Shown here one piece after another: positions 50,782 through 61,748 of a DNA stretch of 64,000 nucleotides. Position 1 is the first letter of the stretch. The number at the start of each line of letters is the position of its first letter. Position numbers and translations under genes: made by a program. The DNA comes from Geodermatophilus sabuli (GTDB taxonomy: Bacteria > Actinomycetota > Actinomycetes > Mycobacteriales > Geodermatophilaceae), in assembly GCF_010686765.1 (NCBI RefSeq), contig NZ_JAAGWF010000015.1:157348-221347 (forward strand), written 5' to 3'. Below the pieces are notes generated by a model. The model saw nothing but the letters and a program-made list of their open reading frames with translations. It ran no database searches and had not been told where the DNA came from.

Positions 50782-53658
50782 GTGCTGTTCCTGCTGTTCC
50801 TGCACCTGCTCGCCGGGCTGCTCGCGCCCGTGTTCGTGCGGTGGTGGGGGCGGCAGGCATTCCTGGTCCTGGCACTGGTGCCGGCCGCCGGTCTCGTCTG
50901 GACCCTCGCTCAGCTGGGCACCGTCCTCGGCGGGGACGACGTCACCGAGACCGTGCCGTGGATCCCGGCCCTCGACCTCGACGTCGCCCTGCGGCTGGAC
51001 GCGCTCGCGCTGACGTTCGCCGCGCTGGTCACCGGCGTGGGCGCGCTGGTGTTCGTCTACTGCGCCCGCTACTTCGCGGCCGACGACGAGGGCCTCGGCC
51101 GGTTCGCCGGGACCCTCACCGCCTTCGCGGGCTCCATGCTCGGTCTCGTCCTCGCCGACGACCTGCTGCTCCTGTACGTCTTCTGGGAGCTCACCACCGT
51201 CTTCTCGTTCCTGCTCATCGGCGGCTCCGGACGGCGGCTGGCCGCGCGGCGGGCGGCGTCCCAGGCGCTGATCCTGACCACCGCCGGCGGGCTGGCCATG
51301 CTGGTCGGGCTGATCATGATCGGCCAGGCCAGCGGCTCGTTCCTCCTGTCGGAGGTCGTCGCCGACCCCGGCACCGGCAGCGGCATGGTGGCCGGGACGC
51401 TGCTGGTGCTGGCCGGCGCCGTCACCAAGTCGGCGATGGTGCCCTTCCACTTCTGGCTGCCCGCCGCGATGGAGGCGCCGACGCCGGTCAGCGCCTACCT
51501 GCACGCCGCGGCGATGGTGAAGGCCGGCATCTACCTCGTCGCGCGGCTGGCGCCGGGGTTCGCCGACGTCCCCGGCTGGCGGCCGGTCGTGCTGGGGCTG
51601 GGGCTCGCCACCATGCTGGTCGGCGGCTACCGCTCCCTGCGGCAGAACGACCTCAAGCTGCTGCTCGCGTTCGGCACCGTCAGCCAGCTCGGTTTCCTCC
51701 TGGTGCTCGTGGGCGCCGGCAGCCGGGAGCTCGCGGCGGCCGGCCTGGCGATGACCATCGCGCACGCCTTGTTCAAGTCCACGCTCTTCCTCACCGTCGG
51801 CGTCGTCGACCACGCCACCGGCACCCGTGACCTGCGGAAGCTGTCCGGGCTGGGCCGGCGGCTCCCGGTGCTCGCCGCCGTCGGGCTGCTCGCGGGCGCC
51901 TCGATGGCCGGCGTCCCCCCGCTGTTCGGGTTCGTGGGCAAGGAAGCGGCCTTCACCGCCCTGTGGGAGGGCGGTCTGGCCTCGCGCACCGCGGCCGCGT
52001 TCGAGCTCACCGGACTCGTCCTCGGCTCGCTGCTCACCGCCGCGTACACCCTCCGCTTCGTGTGGGGCGCCTTCGCCCGCAAGCGCGGAGTCCCCGACAC
52101 CGTGCCCGCGCACCCGCCCGGGGCGCTGTTCCTGACCGCGCCGGTGGTGCTCGCCCTCGCCGGGCTCGTCGCCGGGCCGGCCAGCCCGCTGCTCGAGCCG
52201 GTGGTCGGGGACTACGCCGAGACCCTGCCCCTGCTCGCCCCCGAGTACGAGGAACTGGGGCTCTGGCACGGCGTGCAGCCGGCCCTGGCGCTGACCGCGG
52301 TCACCCTGCTGGGCGGCGCCGCGCTGTTCGCCGCCCGCGCCCCGCTGAACCGGCTGCAGCGCCGGGTCGCGGTCGGGGCGTCGGCCGACGAGGGGTACTG
52401 GAACGTGGTCCAGGGCATCGACCGGCTCTCGGTGCTGGTCACCGGCACCACGCAGCGCGGCTCGCTCCCGGCCTACCTGGGCACGATCCTCGTCGTCGTC
52501 CTCGCCCTGCCGGGATGGATCCTGCTCACCCGGGCGCCGTGGCCGGGGGAGTGGCGCGCCTGGGACACCCCCGTGCAGGCGATGGTCGGCGTCGTCGTGA
52601 TCACCGCGGCACTGCTCGCCCTGCGCATCCGCCAGCGGCTGTCGGCGGTCCTCGTCGTCGGCGTGACCGGCTACGGCTCCGCCGTCCTGTTCGTGCTGCA
52701 GGGGGCGCCGGACCTCGCGCTCACCCAGTTCCTCGTCGAGACGCTCACCCTCGTCGTCTTCGTCCTGGTGCTGCGCAAGCTGCCCAAGGACATCACCGAG
52801 CGGCACCGGCCACGCGAGCGGGCGTTCCGCGGCGTGATCGCGGTCGCGGTGGGCGCCTTCATGGCCGCCGTGGGAGCCGTGGCGCTGTCCGCGCGCACCG
52901 CGACGCCGGTGTCGGTCGACTACCCCGAGGAGGCGTTCGAGTTCGGCGGGGGCAAGAACATCGTCAACGTGACGCTGGTCGACATCCGGGCGTGGGACAC
53001 CCTCGGTGAGATCTCCCTGCTGGTCGTCGCCGCGACCGGGGTGGCCAGCCTGGTGTTCCTCCGCGGGCGCACCGGCGGGGTGGAGCGCATCACCAGCTCC
53101 GCGCTGGCCGCGCGTCGCCGCCGCAGCGGCCGGGCGCCCCGCGACCGCTGGCTGGCCGCCACCGCGATCCTCGACCCGGCCCGCCGCTCGGTGGTCCTCG
53201 AGGTCATCACGCGGATCCTCTTCCACACGATCACGGTCTTCTCCCTCTACCTGCTCTTCTCCGGGCACAACGAGCCCGGCGGCGGCTTCGCCGGGGGCCT
53301 GGTCGCCGGCCTGGCCCTCGTGCTGCGCTACCTGGCCGGAGGCCGCTACGAGCTGGGCGAGGCCGCGCCGGTCGCCCCGGGCCTGCTGCTCGGCACCGGC
53401 CTGCTGTTCGCCGGGGGCACGGGGGTGGCCGGCCTGCTGCTGGGCGCCGAGGTGCTGCAGACGGCGATCCTGGAGACCGACGTCCCGGTGCTCGGCCACA
53501 TCAAGCTGGTGACCTCGCTGTTCTTCGACATCGGCGTCTACCTCATCGTCGTCGGCCTGGCCCTCGACGTGCTGCGCAGCCTGGGCGCCGAACTGGACCG
53601 GCAGGAGGACGAGGACGACCCGATCGAACTGAACCCCGGAGAGGTGGTGGTCCGATGA
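50782..53658 (+). CDS. mnhA: Na+/H+ antiporter subunit A fused with subunit B
   Basis: 958 residues from GTG 50782. The N-terminal part is a NuoL-like antiporter subunit: WVTGVGALVFVYCARYF region, FVYWELTTVFSFLLIG-like segment, AGAVTKSAMVPFHFWLPAAMEAPTPVSAY with the conserved Lys and Glu, and LLLAFGTVSQLGFLL. A DUF4040-type part (GAPDLALTQFLVETL) follows. The last ~160 residues (VLEVITRILFHTITVFSLYLLFSGHNEPGGGFAGG...) are MnhB. So A and B are one polypeptide, as in several actinobacteria, and no separate mnhB exists. Heads a six-gene coupled operon. Confidence 0.92.
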   Translation: MLFLLFLHLLAGLLAPVFVRWWGRQAFLVLALVPAAGLVWTLAQLGTVLGGDDVTETVPWIPALDLDVALRLDALALTFAALVTGVGALVFVYCARYFAADDEGLGRFAGTLTAFAGSMLGLVLADDLLLLYVFWELTTVFSFLLIGGSGRRLAARRAASQALILTTAGGLAMLVGLIMIGQASGSFLLSEVVADPGTGSGMVAGTLLVLAGAVTKSAMVPFHFWLPAAMEAPTPVSAYLHAAAMVKAGIYLVARLAPGFADVPGWRPVVLGLGLATMLVGGYRSLRQNDLKLLLAFGTVSQLGFLLVLVGAGSRELAAAGLAMTIAHALFKSTLFLTVGVVDHATGTRDLRKLSGLGRRLPVLAAVGLLAGASMAGVPPLFGFVGKEAAFTALWEGGLASRTAAAFELTGLVLGSLLTAAYTLRFVWGAFARKRGVPDTVPAHPPGALFLTAPVVLALAGLVAGPASPLLEPVVGDYAETLPLLAPEYEELGLWHGVQPALALTAVTLLGGAALFAARAPLNRLQRRVAVGASADEGYWNVVQGIDRLSVLVTGTTQRGSLPAYLGTILVVVLALPGWILLTRAPWPGEWRAWDTPVQAMVGVVVITAALLALRIRQRLSAVLVVGVTGYGSAVLFVLQGAPDLALTQFLVETLTLVVFVLVLRKLPKDITERHRPRERAFRGVIAVAVGAFMAAVGAVALSARTATPVSVDYPEEAFEFGGGKNIVNVTLVDIRAWDTLGEISLLVVAATGVASLVFLRGRTGGVERITSSALAARRRRSGRAPRDRWLAATAILDPARRSVVLEVITRILFHTITVFSLYLLFSGHNEPGGGFAGGLVAGLALVLRYLAGGRYELGEAAPVAPGLLLGTGLLFAGGTGVAGLLLGAEVLQTAILETDVPVLGHIKLVTSLFFDIGVYLIVVGLALDVLRSLGAELDRQEDEDDPIELNPGEVVVR

Positions 53659-54152
53659 CCCCGACCGTCGTGCTGCCGGTGATCGTCGGCGGCCTCTACG
53701 CGGCGGGGGTGTACCTGCTGCTGGACCGCAGCCTCACCCGCGTGCTGCTGGGCTTCCTCCTGCTGGGCAACGCCACGAACCTGCTGGTGCTCTCGGCCGG
53801 CGGCCCAGCCGGCTTCGCGCCGATCCTCGGCTACTCCGAGCCGGAGGAGATGACCGACCCGCTGCCCCAGGCGCTGATCCTGACCGCCATCGTCATCACC
53901 TTCGGCGTCTCGGCCTTCGTGCTCGCGATGATCCACCGCTCCTGGCGGCTGGTGCACCAGGAGGTCGTCGGCACCGACGAGGAGGACCGGCGCGTCGCCG
54001 CCCGCTCGGCCACCGACGCCGACGAGCTCGACCCCGACGACCTGGACCCCGAGGACCGCGCCGCCGGCCACGCCGACAGCCTGCACACCCCCGACGGCGA
54101 CGACATGGGCGTCGACGACGTCGACCTGCCGGCCGGGACGGGCGCCCGGTGA
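53655..54152 (+). CDS. mnhC: Na+/H+ antiporter subunit C
   Basis: 165 residues, NuoK-like: three helices, with FLLLGNATNLLVLSAG and DPLPQALILTAIVITFGVSAF as landmarks. The C-terminus carries an extra 60-residue acidic tail (ATDADELDPDDLDPEDRAAG...), not needed for the fold. ATG 53655 overlaps the previous stop. Confidence 0.92.
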   Translation: MTPTVVLPVIVGGLYAAGVYLLLDRSLTRVLLGFLLLGNATNLLVLSAGGPAGFAPILGYSEPEEMTDPLPQALILTAIVITFGVSAFVLAMIHRSWRLVHQEVVGTDEEDRRVAARSATDADELDPDDLDPEDRAAGHADSLHTPDGDDMGVDDVDLPAGTGAR

Positions 54153-55837
54153 CCAGCGTCCTCGCGCCCCTGCCGGTGCTGCTGCCCCTGCTCGGCGCGG
54201 CGATCGCGTTGCTGGCCTCGGGTCAGCCCCGCGCCCAGCGCGTCCTCAGCATCGCCGTCCTGACCACGGTGCTGGTGGTCTCGGTGACGCTGCTGCTCAT
54301 CGCCGACGCCGAGGGTGCCACCTCGGTCGCCGTCGGCGGCTGGCCGGTGCCGCTCGGCATCGTCCTGGTCGTCGACCGGCTCTCGGCGCTGATGCTGGTG
54401 GTCGCCTCCACCGTGGCCCTCGGCGTCCTCGTCTTCGCCGTCGGCCAGGGCGCGGCCGACCGGCAGGAGGACACGCCGCTGTCGATCTTCCACCCCACCT
54501 TCCTGGTGCTGGTGGCCGGCGTGAGCAACGCCTTCCTGGCCGGTGACCTGTTCAACCTCTACGTCGGCTTCGAGATCCTGCTCATGGCGTCGTACGTGCT
54601 GCTCACCCTCGGCGGCACCGCGCCCCGCATCCGGGGCGGCATCACCTACGTCATCGTCAGCCTCACCAGCTCGCTGCTCTTCCTGGCCGCCATCGGGCTG
54701 GTCTACGCCGCGACCGGCACGGTGAACATGGCCGACCTGGCGCTGCGGCTGGCCGAGCTGCCCGAGGGCACGCAGGTGCTGCTGCAGTCGATGCTGCTCA
54801 TCGCCTTCGGCATCAAGGCCGCCGTGTTCCCCCTGTCGGCGTGGCTGCCCGACAGCTACCCGACCGCGCCGGCCCCCGTCACCGCCGTGTTCGCCGGCCT
54901 GCTCACCAAGGTCGGCGTCTACGCGATCATCCGCACGCAGACGCTGCTGTTCCCCGGCGGAGCGCTCGACGACCTGCTCATGTGGGCGGCGCTGGCCACG
55001 ATGGTGATCGGCATCCTCGGCGCGGTGGCCCAGACCGACCTGCGACGGCTGCTGTCGTTCACGCTGGTCAGCCACATCGGCTACATGGTCTTCGGCATCG
55101 CCCTGGGGACGACGGCGGGCCTGGCCGGTGCGGTGTTCTACGTCGCCCACCACATCGCCATCCAGACGACGCTGTTCCTCGTGGCCGGGCTCGTCGAGCG
55201 CCAGGGCGGGACGACGTCCGTGGACCGGCTCGGCGGACTGGCCAGGCGCTCGCCGCTGCTCGCCGTGCTGTTCTTCGTGCCGGCGATGAACCTGGCCGGC
55301 ATCCCGCCCCTGTCGGGGTTCATCGGCAAGCTGGGACTGCTCCAGGCGGGCGTGGCCGAGGGCAGCTCGCTGGCGATGGTGCTGGTCGCGGGCGGCGTGG
55401 TGACCAGCCTGCTCACCCTGCTGGCCATCGCCCGCGTGTGGACCCGTGCCTTCTGGCGGCCCCCGACGCAGGCGCCGGCCGACGACACCGCGGCGGCGGC
55501 CGCGGCCGCCGCCGGCTCGGGCGGCGGCAGCACCCCCGACGGCGAGGCGTCCCCCGACGGGGACGGGAGCCGCACCCCCTTCCAGGTCGCCTGGCGCCGG
55601 CACACGCGGGTGGCGATCGCCGCCGAGCCCGACCTGCCCCCGGCAGCAGCCAGGACGCGCGCGCTGCGCCCGCTCCCCGTGACGATGGTGGCGGCCACCG
55701 CGGCCCTCGCCGCGGTCACCGTCGCCCTCACCGGGCTGGCCGGCCCGCTCTACGGCATCGCCGACCGTGCCGCCGAGGACCTCCTCGACCGCACCCCGTA
55801 CATCTCCACGGTGCTCGGTCCGGAGGAGGTCCCGTGA
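54149..55837 (+). CDS. mnhD: Na+/H+ antiporter subunit D
   Basis: 562 residues, NuoN/NuoM-like with ~14 helices. Key pattern: FGIKAAVFPLSAWLPDSYPTAPAPV (channel Lys), LLSFTLVSHIGYMVFG, and VAGVSNAFLAGDLFNLYVGFEILL (channel Glu). A Ala/Gly/Asp-rich linker (about 450-475) near the end is unusual and extends the last cytoplasmic loop. GTG 54149 overlaps the previous stop. Confidence 0.92.
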   Translation: MTSVLAPLPVLLPLLGAAIALLASGQPRAQRVLSIAVLTTVLVVSVTLLLIADAEGATSVAVGGWPVPLGIVLVVDRLSALMLVVASTVALGVLVFAVGQGAADRQEDTPLSIFHPTFLVLVAGVSNAFLAGDLFNLYVGFEILLMASYVLLTLGGTAPRIRGGITYVIVSLTSSLLFLAAIGLVYAATGTVNMADLALRLAELPEGTQVLLQSMLLIAFGIKAAVFPLSAWLPDSYPTAPAPVTAVFAGLLTKVGVYAIIRTQTLLFPGGALDDLLMWAALATMVIGILGAVAQTDLRRLLSFTLVSHIGYMVFGIALGTTAGLAGAVFYVAHHIAIQTTLFLVAGLVERQGGTTSVDRLGGLARRSPLLAVLFFVPAMNLAGIPPLSGFIGKLGLLQAGVAEGSSLAMVLVAGGVVTSLLTLLAIARVWTRAFWRPPTQAPADDTAAAAAAAAGSGGGSTPDGEASPDGDGSRTPFQVAWRRHTRVAIAAEPDLPPAAARTRALRPLPVTMVAATAALAAVTVALTGLAGPLYGIADRAAEDLLDRTPYISTVLGPEEVP

Positions 55838-56406
55838 GCGTGGAGCCGGCCGCCACCCGGTTGCGGCACCAGGTCCCGCTGGTCGTCTGGCTGGTCCTGG
55901 TCTGGATCCTGCTGTGGGGCACGTGGTCCTGGGCCAACGTGGTCAGCGGGCTGGTGGTGGCCCTCGCCGTGCTGGTGTTCCTGCCGCTGCCCCACGTCGT
56001 CGGCGGGATCCGGGTGCGCCCACTGGCGCTGCTCGCGTTCGTCGGCCAGTTCGTCACCGACCTGGTCGTCTCCGGCGCGCAGGTGGCCTGGCTGGCGCTC
56101 CGGCCCGGTGGTGCCCGCCAGTCGGCGATCGTGCGGGTCCAGCTGCACGCGGACTCCGACCTGCTGCTGACGATGGTCGCCGAGGCGACCTCGCTGGTCC
56201 CGGGCTCGCTGGTGCTGGACCTGGACCGGGAGGCACGGGTGATGACCGTGCACCTCCTGCACGTTCGCGACCACGCGCACGTGGAGCGCGAGAAGGCCGA
56301 CGTGCTGCGCACCGAGCAGCGCCTGGTCGGGGCGTTCGGGTCCGCCGCCGACGTCGAGTCGCTGCGGGCCGTCAGGCACGCGACACCGGCAGGGCGGACT
56401 CCGTGA
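55834..56406 (+). CDS. mnhE: Na+/H+ antiporter subunit E
   Basis: 190 residues from GTG 55834 (GTGA overlap; the frame is open upstream over mnhD). Two N-terminal helices and a soluble C-domain with the family pattern LTMVAEATSLVPGSLVLDLDREARVMTVHLLHV. A small scaffold subunit of the Mrp complex. Confidence 0.9.
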   Translation: MSVEPAATRLRHQVPLVVWLVLVWILLWGTWSWANVVSGLVVALAVLVFLPLPHVVGGIRVRPLALLAFVGQFVTDLVVSGAQVAWLALRPGGARQSAIVRVQLHADSDLLLTMVAEATSLVPGSLVLDLDREARVMTVHLLHVRDHAHVEREKADVLRTEQRLVGAFGSAADVESLRAVRHATPAGRTP

Positions 56407-56693
56407 CCGTCGTGTCCTACGTGCTCTACGGGCTGGTCGGCGGGGGTGCCCTGCTCGCGCTGGTGCGGCTGGCACTGGGCCCGTCGCTGCTGGACCGGGT
56501 GGTCGCCACCGACACGCTGCTGGTCATCATCTCGGCCGGCCTGGCCGTGTACGCGGCGCTCGAGCGGGACCCGACGGTGGTGCCGGTGCTGGTCGTCGTC
56601 TCGCTGCTCGCCTTCGTCGGCTCGGTGTCCATCGCCCGCTACGTCGGCGGGATGCTGATCCGCGCCAGGACCGACGACGGGGTCGAGCCATGA
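56403..56693 (+). CDS. mnhF: Na+/H+ antiporter subunit F
   Basis: 96 residues from GTG 56403 (overlap of four). Three helices; LVRLALGPSLLDRVVATDTLLVI is the subunit-F signature, with the conserved Asp in DRVVATD. Confidence 0.92.
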   Translation: MTVVSYVLYGLVGGGALLALVRLALGPSLLDRVVATDTLLVIISAGLAVYAALERDPTVVPVLVVVSLLAFVGSVSIARYVGGMLIRARTDDGVEP

Positions 56694-57091
56694 GCACCGT
56701 GGCCGACGTCGTCGCGATCGGCTGCCTGCTGGCCGGCGCGTTCCTCTGCCTCACCGCGGGCCTGGGTCTGGTGCGTTTCCCCGACGTGCTCTCCCGGATG
56801 CACGCCGGGACCAAGCCGCAGGTGCTCGGCGTCCTGCTCATCATGGTCGGCGGCGCGATCCGGCTCAGCGGCTGGTCGGCCACGTGGATGCTGCTGCTCG
56901 TCGCCGCGTTCCAGCTGCTGACCGCCCCGGTGAGCGCGCACCTGATCAGCCGGGTGGCCTACCGCCGCAGGCACGTCCGCCGGGACCTGCTGCTGGTCGA
57001 CGAGCTCGCCGACGGCGGCCACCAGGACGCCGTCCACCGCGGCGACGAGCCGGGGGACGCACCGCCCGAGGAGCCGCCGCCGGCTCGGTGA
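56690..57091 (+). CDS. mnhG: Na+/H+ antiporter subunit G
   Basis: 133 residues, ATG 56690 (overlap of four). Three helices with GLVRFPDVLSRMHAGTKPQVLGVL, the subunit-G signature. It completes the Mrp set A(B)-C-D-E-F-G, which exports Na+ in exchange for H+ and serves pH and salt tolerance. The stop lies only nine bases from the convergent VOC stop, so there is no room for a terminator between them. Confidence 0.92.
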   Translation: MSTVADVVAIGCLLAGAFLCLTAGLGLVRFPDVLSRMHAGTKPQVLGVLLIMVGGAIRLSGWSATWMLLLVAAFQLLTAPVSAHLISRVAYRRRHVRRDLLLVDELADGGHQDAVHRGDEPGDAPPEEPPPAR

Positions 57092-57100
57092 GCGGCCGGA

Positions 57101-57982
57101 TCAGCGCAGCTGGCCGAGCCAGAACGGCAGGCCCTGGTCGTCCCGGCACAGCGCCGACAGTCCGTAGGACTGCCGCTCGACGTCACCGGCGTCTCCCCCG
57201 GCGGTACGGACGGCGGCGACCGCGACCTCGATGTCGTCGACGGCGTACATCGGCACGACGCCCGTGTGGTCGTGCTGCCCGCCGTGCAGGCCGATCATCG
57301 GGCTCTGCTCCTGGGTCTCCCAGCCGTCGTCGACCCGGCCCGGGGACAGCGACCAGCCGAGCACGGCCTCGTAGAAGTCGCGGGCGCGGGCACCGTCGGG
57401 CACCTGCAGCGTCAGGTAGACCGCGTCACCGGGCTTCGGCCCCGGGGTGGCGGCAGCCGGGGCGCTCTGCACCATCCAGCGGTGGCCGTAGGGGTCGATG
57501 AGCCGGCCGCCGCGGCCGTAGGGCTCGTCGGTCGCCGGGCGCTCGACGGTCGCCCCCGCGCCCTCGGCGCGGGTCATGACGGCGTCGACGTCGGGAACCG
57601 AGAGGTGCAGCGAGACGGGTGGCTTGCCGTCCCCCGGTCCCTCCAGGCCGTACTCCGGGTAGGCGTCGGCGAGGTAGAGGGTGGCGCCGGCCACCTCGAG
57701 CTCCGCGTGGCCGATCCGGTCGCCGTCCAGGTACGGGTCACCGACGGTGCGCGCGCCGAACGCCTCGGCGTACCAGGTGATGGCGGCCCGGGCGTCGCGG
57801 ACGACCAGGTAGGGGATGAGCGCGGACACGGCGGTGCTCCTCGGTTCGGTCGTCGGGCTCGGGCGGGACTGCAGGAGGGCGCGCCGCAGCCGCTCACGCA
57901 GCGCGGCGGCGAAGGCGGGGTCGGGGTCGACCGGGGTGGTGGGGCGGGCCAGGGACCGGAACGGCCGTTCGGGATCGGTCAC
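57101..57982 (-). CDS. VOC-family protein with two domains, coupled to an ECF sigma factor
   Basis: 293 residues from GTG 57982, which overlaps the sigma stop (GTGA). The N-terminal ~50 residues (VTDPERPFRSLARPTTPVDPDPAFAAALRERLRRALL) are a conserved helix seen in VOC proteins next to such sigma factors. VOC domain 1 (IPYLVVRDARAAITWYAEAFGA...) and domain 2 (DAVYLTLQVPDGARARDFYEAVLGW...) follow. A shorter start, GTG 57829 with GAGGAG, would delete that helix. Its role, and whether it regulates the sigma factor, is unknown. Confidence 0.8.
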   Translation of the reverse strand: MTDPERPFRSLARPTTPVDPDPAFAAALRERLRRALLQSRPSPTTEPRSTAVSALIPYLVVRDARAAITWYAEAFGARTVGDPYLDGDRIGHAELEVAGATLYLADAYPEYGLEGPGDGKPPVSLHLSVPDVDAVMTRAEGAGATVERPATDEPYGRGGRLIDPYGHRWMVQSAPAAATPGPKPGDAVYLTLQVPDGARARDFYEAVLGWSLSPGRVDDGWETQEQSPMIGLHGGQHDHTGVVPMYAVDDIEVAVAAVRTAGGDAGDVERQSYGLSALCRDDQGLPFWLGQLR

Positions 57983-58512
57983 GGCGCACCTCCCGGCTGC
58001 TCGGTGGACTCGTAGGCGCGGCGGAACGCGGTGCGGGCGCGGACGAGCAGCGCCTCGGTGGCGTGCAGCGTGCGGCCGAGGAGGGCGGCGACGCGGGCGA
58101 CCGGGAGGTCGTCGAGGTAGCGCAGCGTCAGGGCGGCGCGGTGCGCGGGGGAGAGCTGGTCGAGGACCTGCTGCGCGCGGAGGGCGTCGAGCTCGTCGTC
58201 CCACGGGTCCTCGGTGTGCGCCCCTCCGTCGACCAGGCGCAGGCTGCGCTGCTCGCGCTCGAGCCGGCGCCAGTGGTCGACGAGCTTGTGGCGGGCGGTG
58301 CCGATCAGCCAGGGGACCGTCGTGGGTGCGCCGCCGTCCCGCTCGGCCCGGACGGCGGCCAGGAAGGTCTCCGCGGTGAGGTCCTCGGCCAGGGCCCGCC
58401 GGCCACACCGGGCCAGCAGGTACCCGTAGACCTCGGGCAGCGCGGAGTCGTAGAGCGACAGCAGCCCGGGATCGGGCGGTGGTCCCACCGCGCGCGATCC
58501 CGGGCTGCTCAT
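57979..58512 (-). CDS. ECF-type RNA polymerase sigma factor
   Basis: 177 residues from ATG 58512. Region 2 is in YDSALPEVYGYLLARCGRRALAEDLTAETFLAAVRA, region 4 in LDQLSPAHRAALTLRYLDDLPVARVAALLGRTLHATEALLVRART. No anti-sigma gene is adjacent; instead a VOC protein gene is coupled, a recurrent arrangement in actinobacteria. There may be other control, such as by the ~20-residue helix of that protein. Confidence 0.9.
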   Translation of the reverse strand: MSSPGSRAVGPPPDPGLLSLYDSALPEVYGYLLARCGRRALAEDLTAETFLAAVRAERDGGAPTTVPWLIGTARHKLVDHWRRLEREQRSLRLVDGGAHTEDPWDDELDALRAQQVLDQLSPAHRAALTLRYLDDLPVARVAALLGRTLHATEALLVRARTAFRRAYESTEQPGGAP

Positions 58513-58546
58513 GTCCCTCCGTCGTCCGGGACGCGGACTTTCCGAC

Positions 58547-58601
58547 GGCCCCTCCGCAGGATCCTGCCCGAGCTTGCGAGGGGCAGGGGGCGGAGGGGTC
58601 C
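58547..58601 (-). terminator. leuA terminator, also an interspersed palindromic element
   Basis: GGCCCCTCCGC (58547-58557) pairs with GCGGAGGGG (58590-58598), and inside it CCTGCCC with GGGCAGG. It begins six bases beyond the leuA stop in transcription order. Its template equals that of the 30039-30092 element. Confidence 0.65.
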
Positions 58602-58606
58602 TTCTA

Positions 58607-60553
<1,947 letters not shown>

Positions 60554-61708
60554 TCAGCCGGTGGCCGGCCCCGGTCGGGCGTGCCTGCGCAGGACGACGG
60601 CCGGCAGGCCCAGGGCGGTGCCGACGACGACCAGGGCCGGGGTGAGCGGGATCGCCGAGATGAGACCCGCGACGGCGAGCGGCGCGGCCAGCATCGCGAT
60701 CGCGCGGAAGGTGCCGCTGGTCGCCACGGCCTCACCGCGTTCCTCCGGGTGCACCGACTCGGCGACGACGGCCGACCCCAGGACCTGCAGGACGCCGGCG
60801 GCGGAGCCGCCCGCCGCGAGCACCACCACCGACAGCGGCGTGCTCCAGGCGACGGCGGCGCTGAGCGCGACGGCCAGCCCGCCGAGCAGGATGCCCGCGA
60901 GGACGACGGCGGGCGCCCAGCGGCTGCTGACCCGGCCGGCGAACCCGGAGCCGACCAGCATCGCGCCGTTGGCGACGGCCACCAGGGCGCCGACGGCGGA
61001 GGCCGACTGCCCGGAGGCGACCAGCCCGACCGGGACGTAGGAGACCAGCAGCGCCTGCCAGCCACCCGCCGTCAGACCGGCACAGCAGCCGACGTCGACA
61101 CCCGGGCGCCGCCACAGCCGGCCCGACACCCGGTCGGCGGGCGGCGCGAAGGGCGGCAGCCGGTCCAGCAGGAAGGTGGGTGCCACCCCGGCCACCGCGA
61201 TGGCCGCGGCCACCGTCAGGGCGAGCACGGGGGTGCGCTCCGAGAGCAGCCCCGCGAGGACCGGGCCGGTGAGCGAGCCGACCGACGCGGCCAGGTTGAT
61301 CACCGCGAGCCGGGGGGCCGCCCGGCCCGGGCCGCGCACGAGGTGCGCGGTGCTGGCCGTCCAGAAGAAGGCGCGGGAGAACCCCTGCAGGAGCTGGGCG
61401 AGGACGAAGGGCGCCAGGGCCGACGACAGCGCCACGACGCCGCAGCTGAGGGCGAGGAACAGGCCGGAGGCGGTGACCAGGGTCCACTCCGGCACGCGGC
61501 GCATCAGGGCGCCCAGCGAGAGCCGGCTGGCCAGCTGCGACACCGCGGACACCGCCGTCAGCGCGCCGATCTCCGCGGCCGAGTAGCCCGCTCCGAGGGC
61601 GAGGAGCGGGAGGGCGACGGACGCCGTCCCCAGCGCCAGGCCGTGGATGACCGCCGTGGTCGCCGAGGCGGTGAGGTCCCACGAGCGCGGTCGGTCCGAC
61701 CCGGTCAC
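60554..61708 (-). CDS. MFS transporter
   Basis: 384 residues from GTG 61708, 40 bases after the previous stop; the ribosome site is weak and the frame is open further up over the phospholipase gene. Twelve helices; motif A-like RLSLGALMRRVPEW after the second helix. No family motif allows a substrate call; exporters of this size handle drugs or sugars. It converges on neither neighbour and is possibly co-transcribed with the phospholipase gene. Confidence 0.8.
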   Translation of the reverse strand: MTGSDRPRSWDLTASATTAVIHGLALGTASVALPLLALGAGYSAAEIGALTAVSAVSQLASRLSLGALMRRVPEWTLVTASGLFLALSCGVVALSSALAPFVLAQLLQGFSRAFFWTASTAHLVRGPGRAAPRLAVINLAASVGSLTGPVLAGLLSERTPVLALTVAAAIAVAGVAPTFLLDRLPPFAPPADRVSGRLWRRPGVDVGCCAGLTAGGWQALLVSYVPVGLVASGQSASAVGALVAVANGAMLVGSGFAGRVSSRWAPAVVLAGILLGGLAVALSAAVAWSTPLSVVVLAAGGSAAGVLQVLGSAVVAESVHPEERGEAVATSGTFRAIAMLAAPLAVAGLISAIPLTPALVVVGTALGLPAVVLRRHARPGPATG

Positions 61709-61748
61709 CGGCGCGACGACGGGGGCGCGACGACGGGCACCGCGGGCA

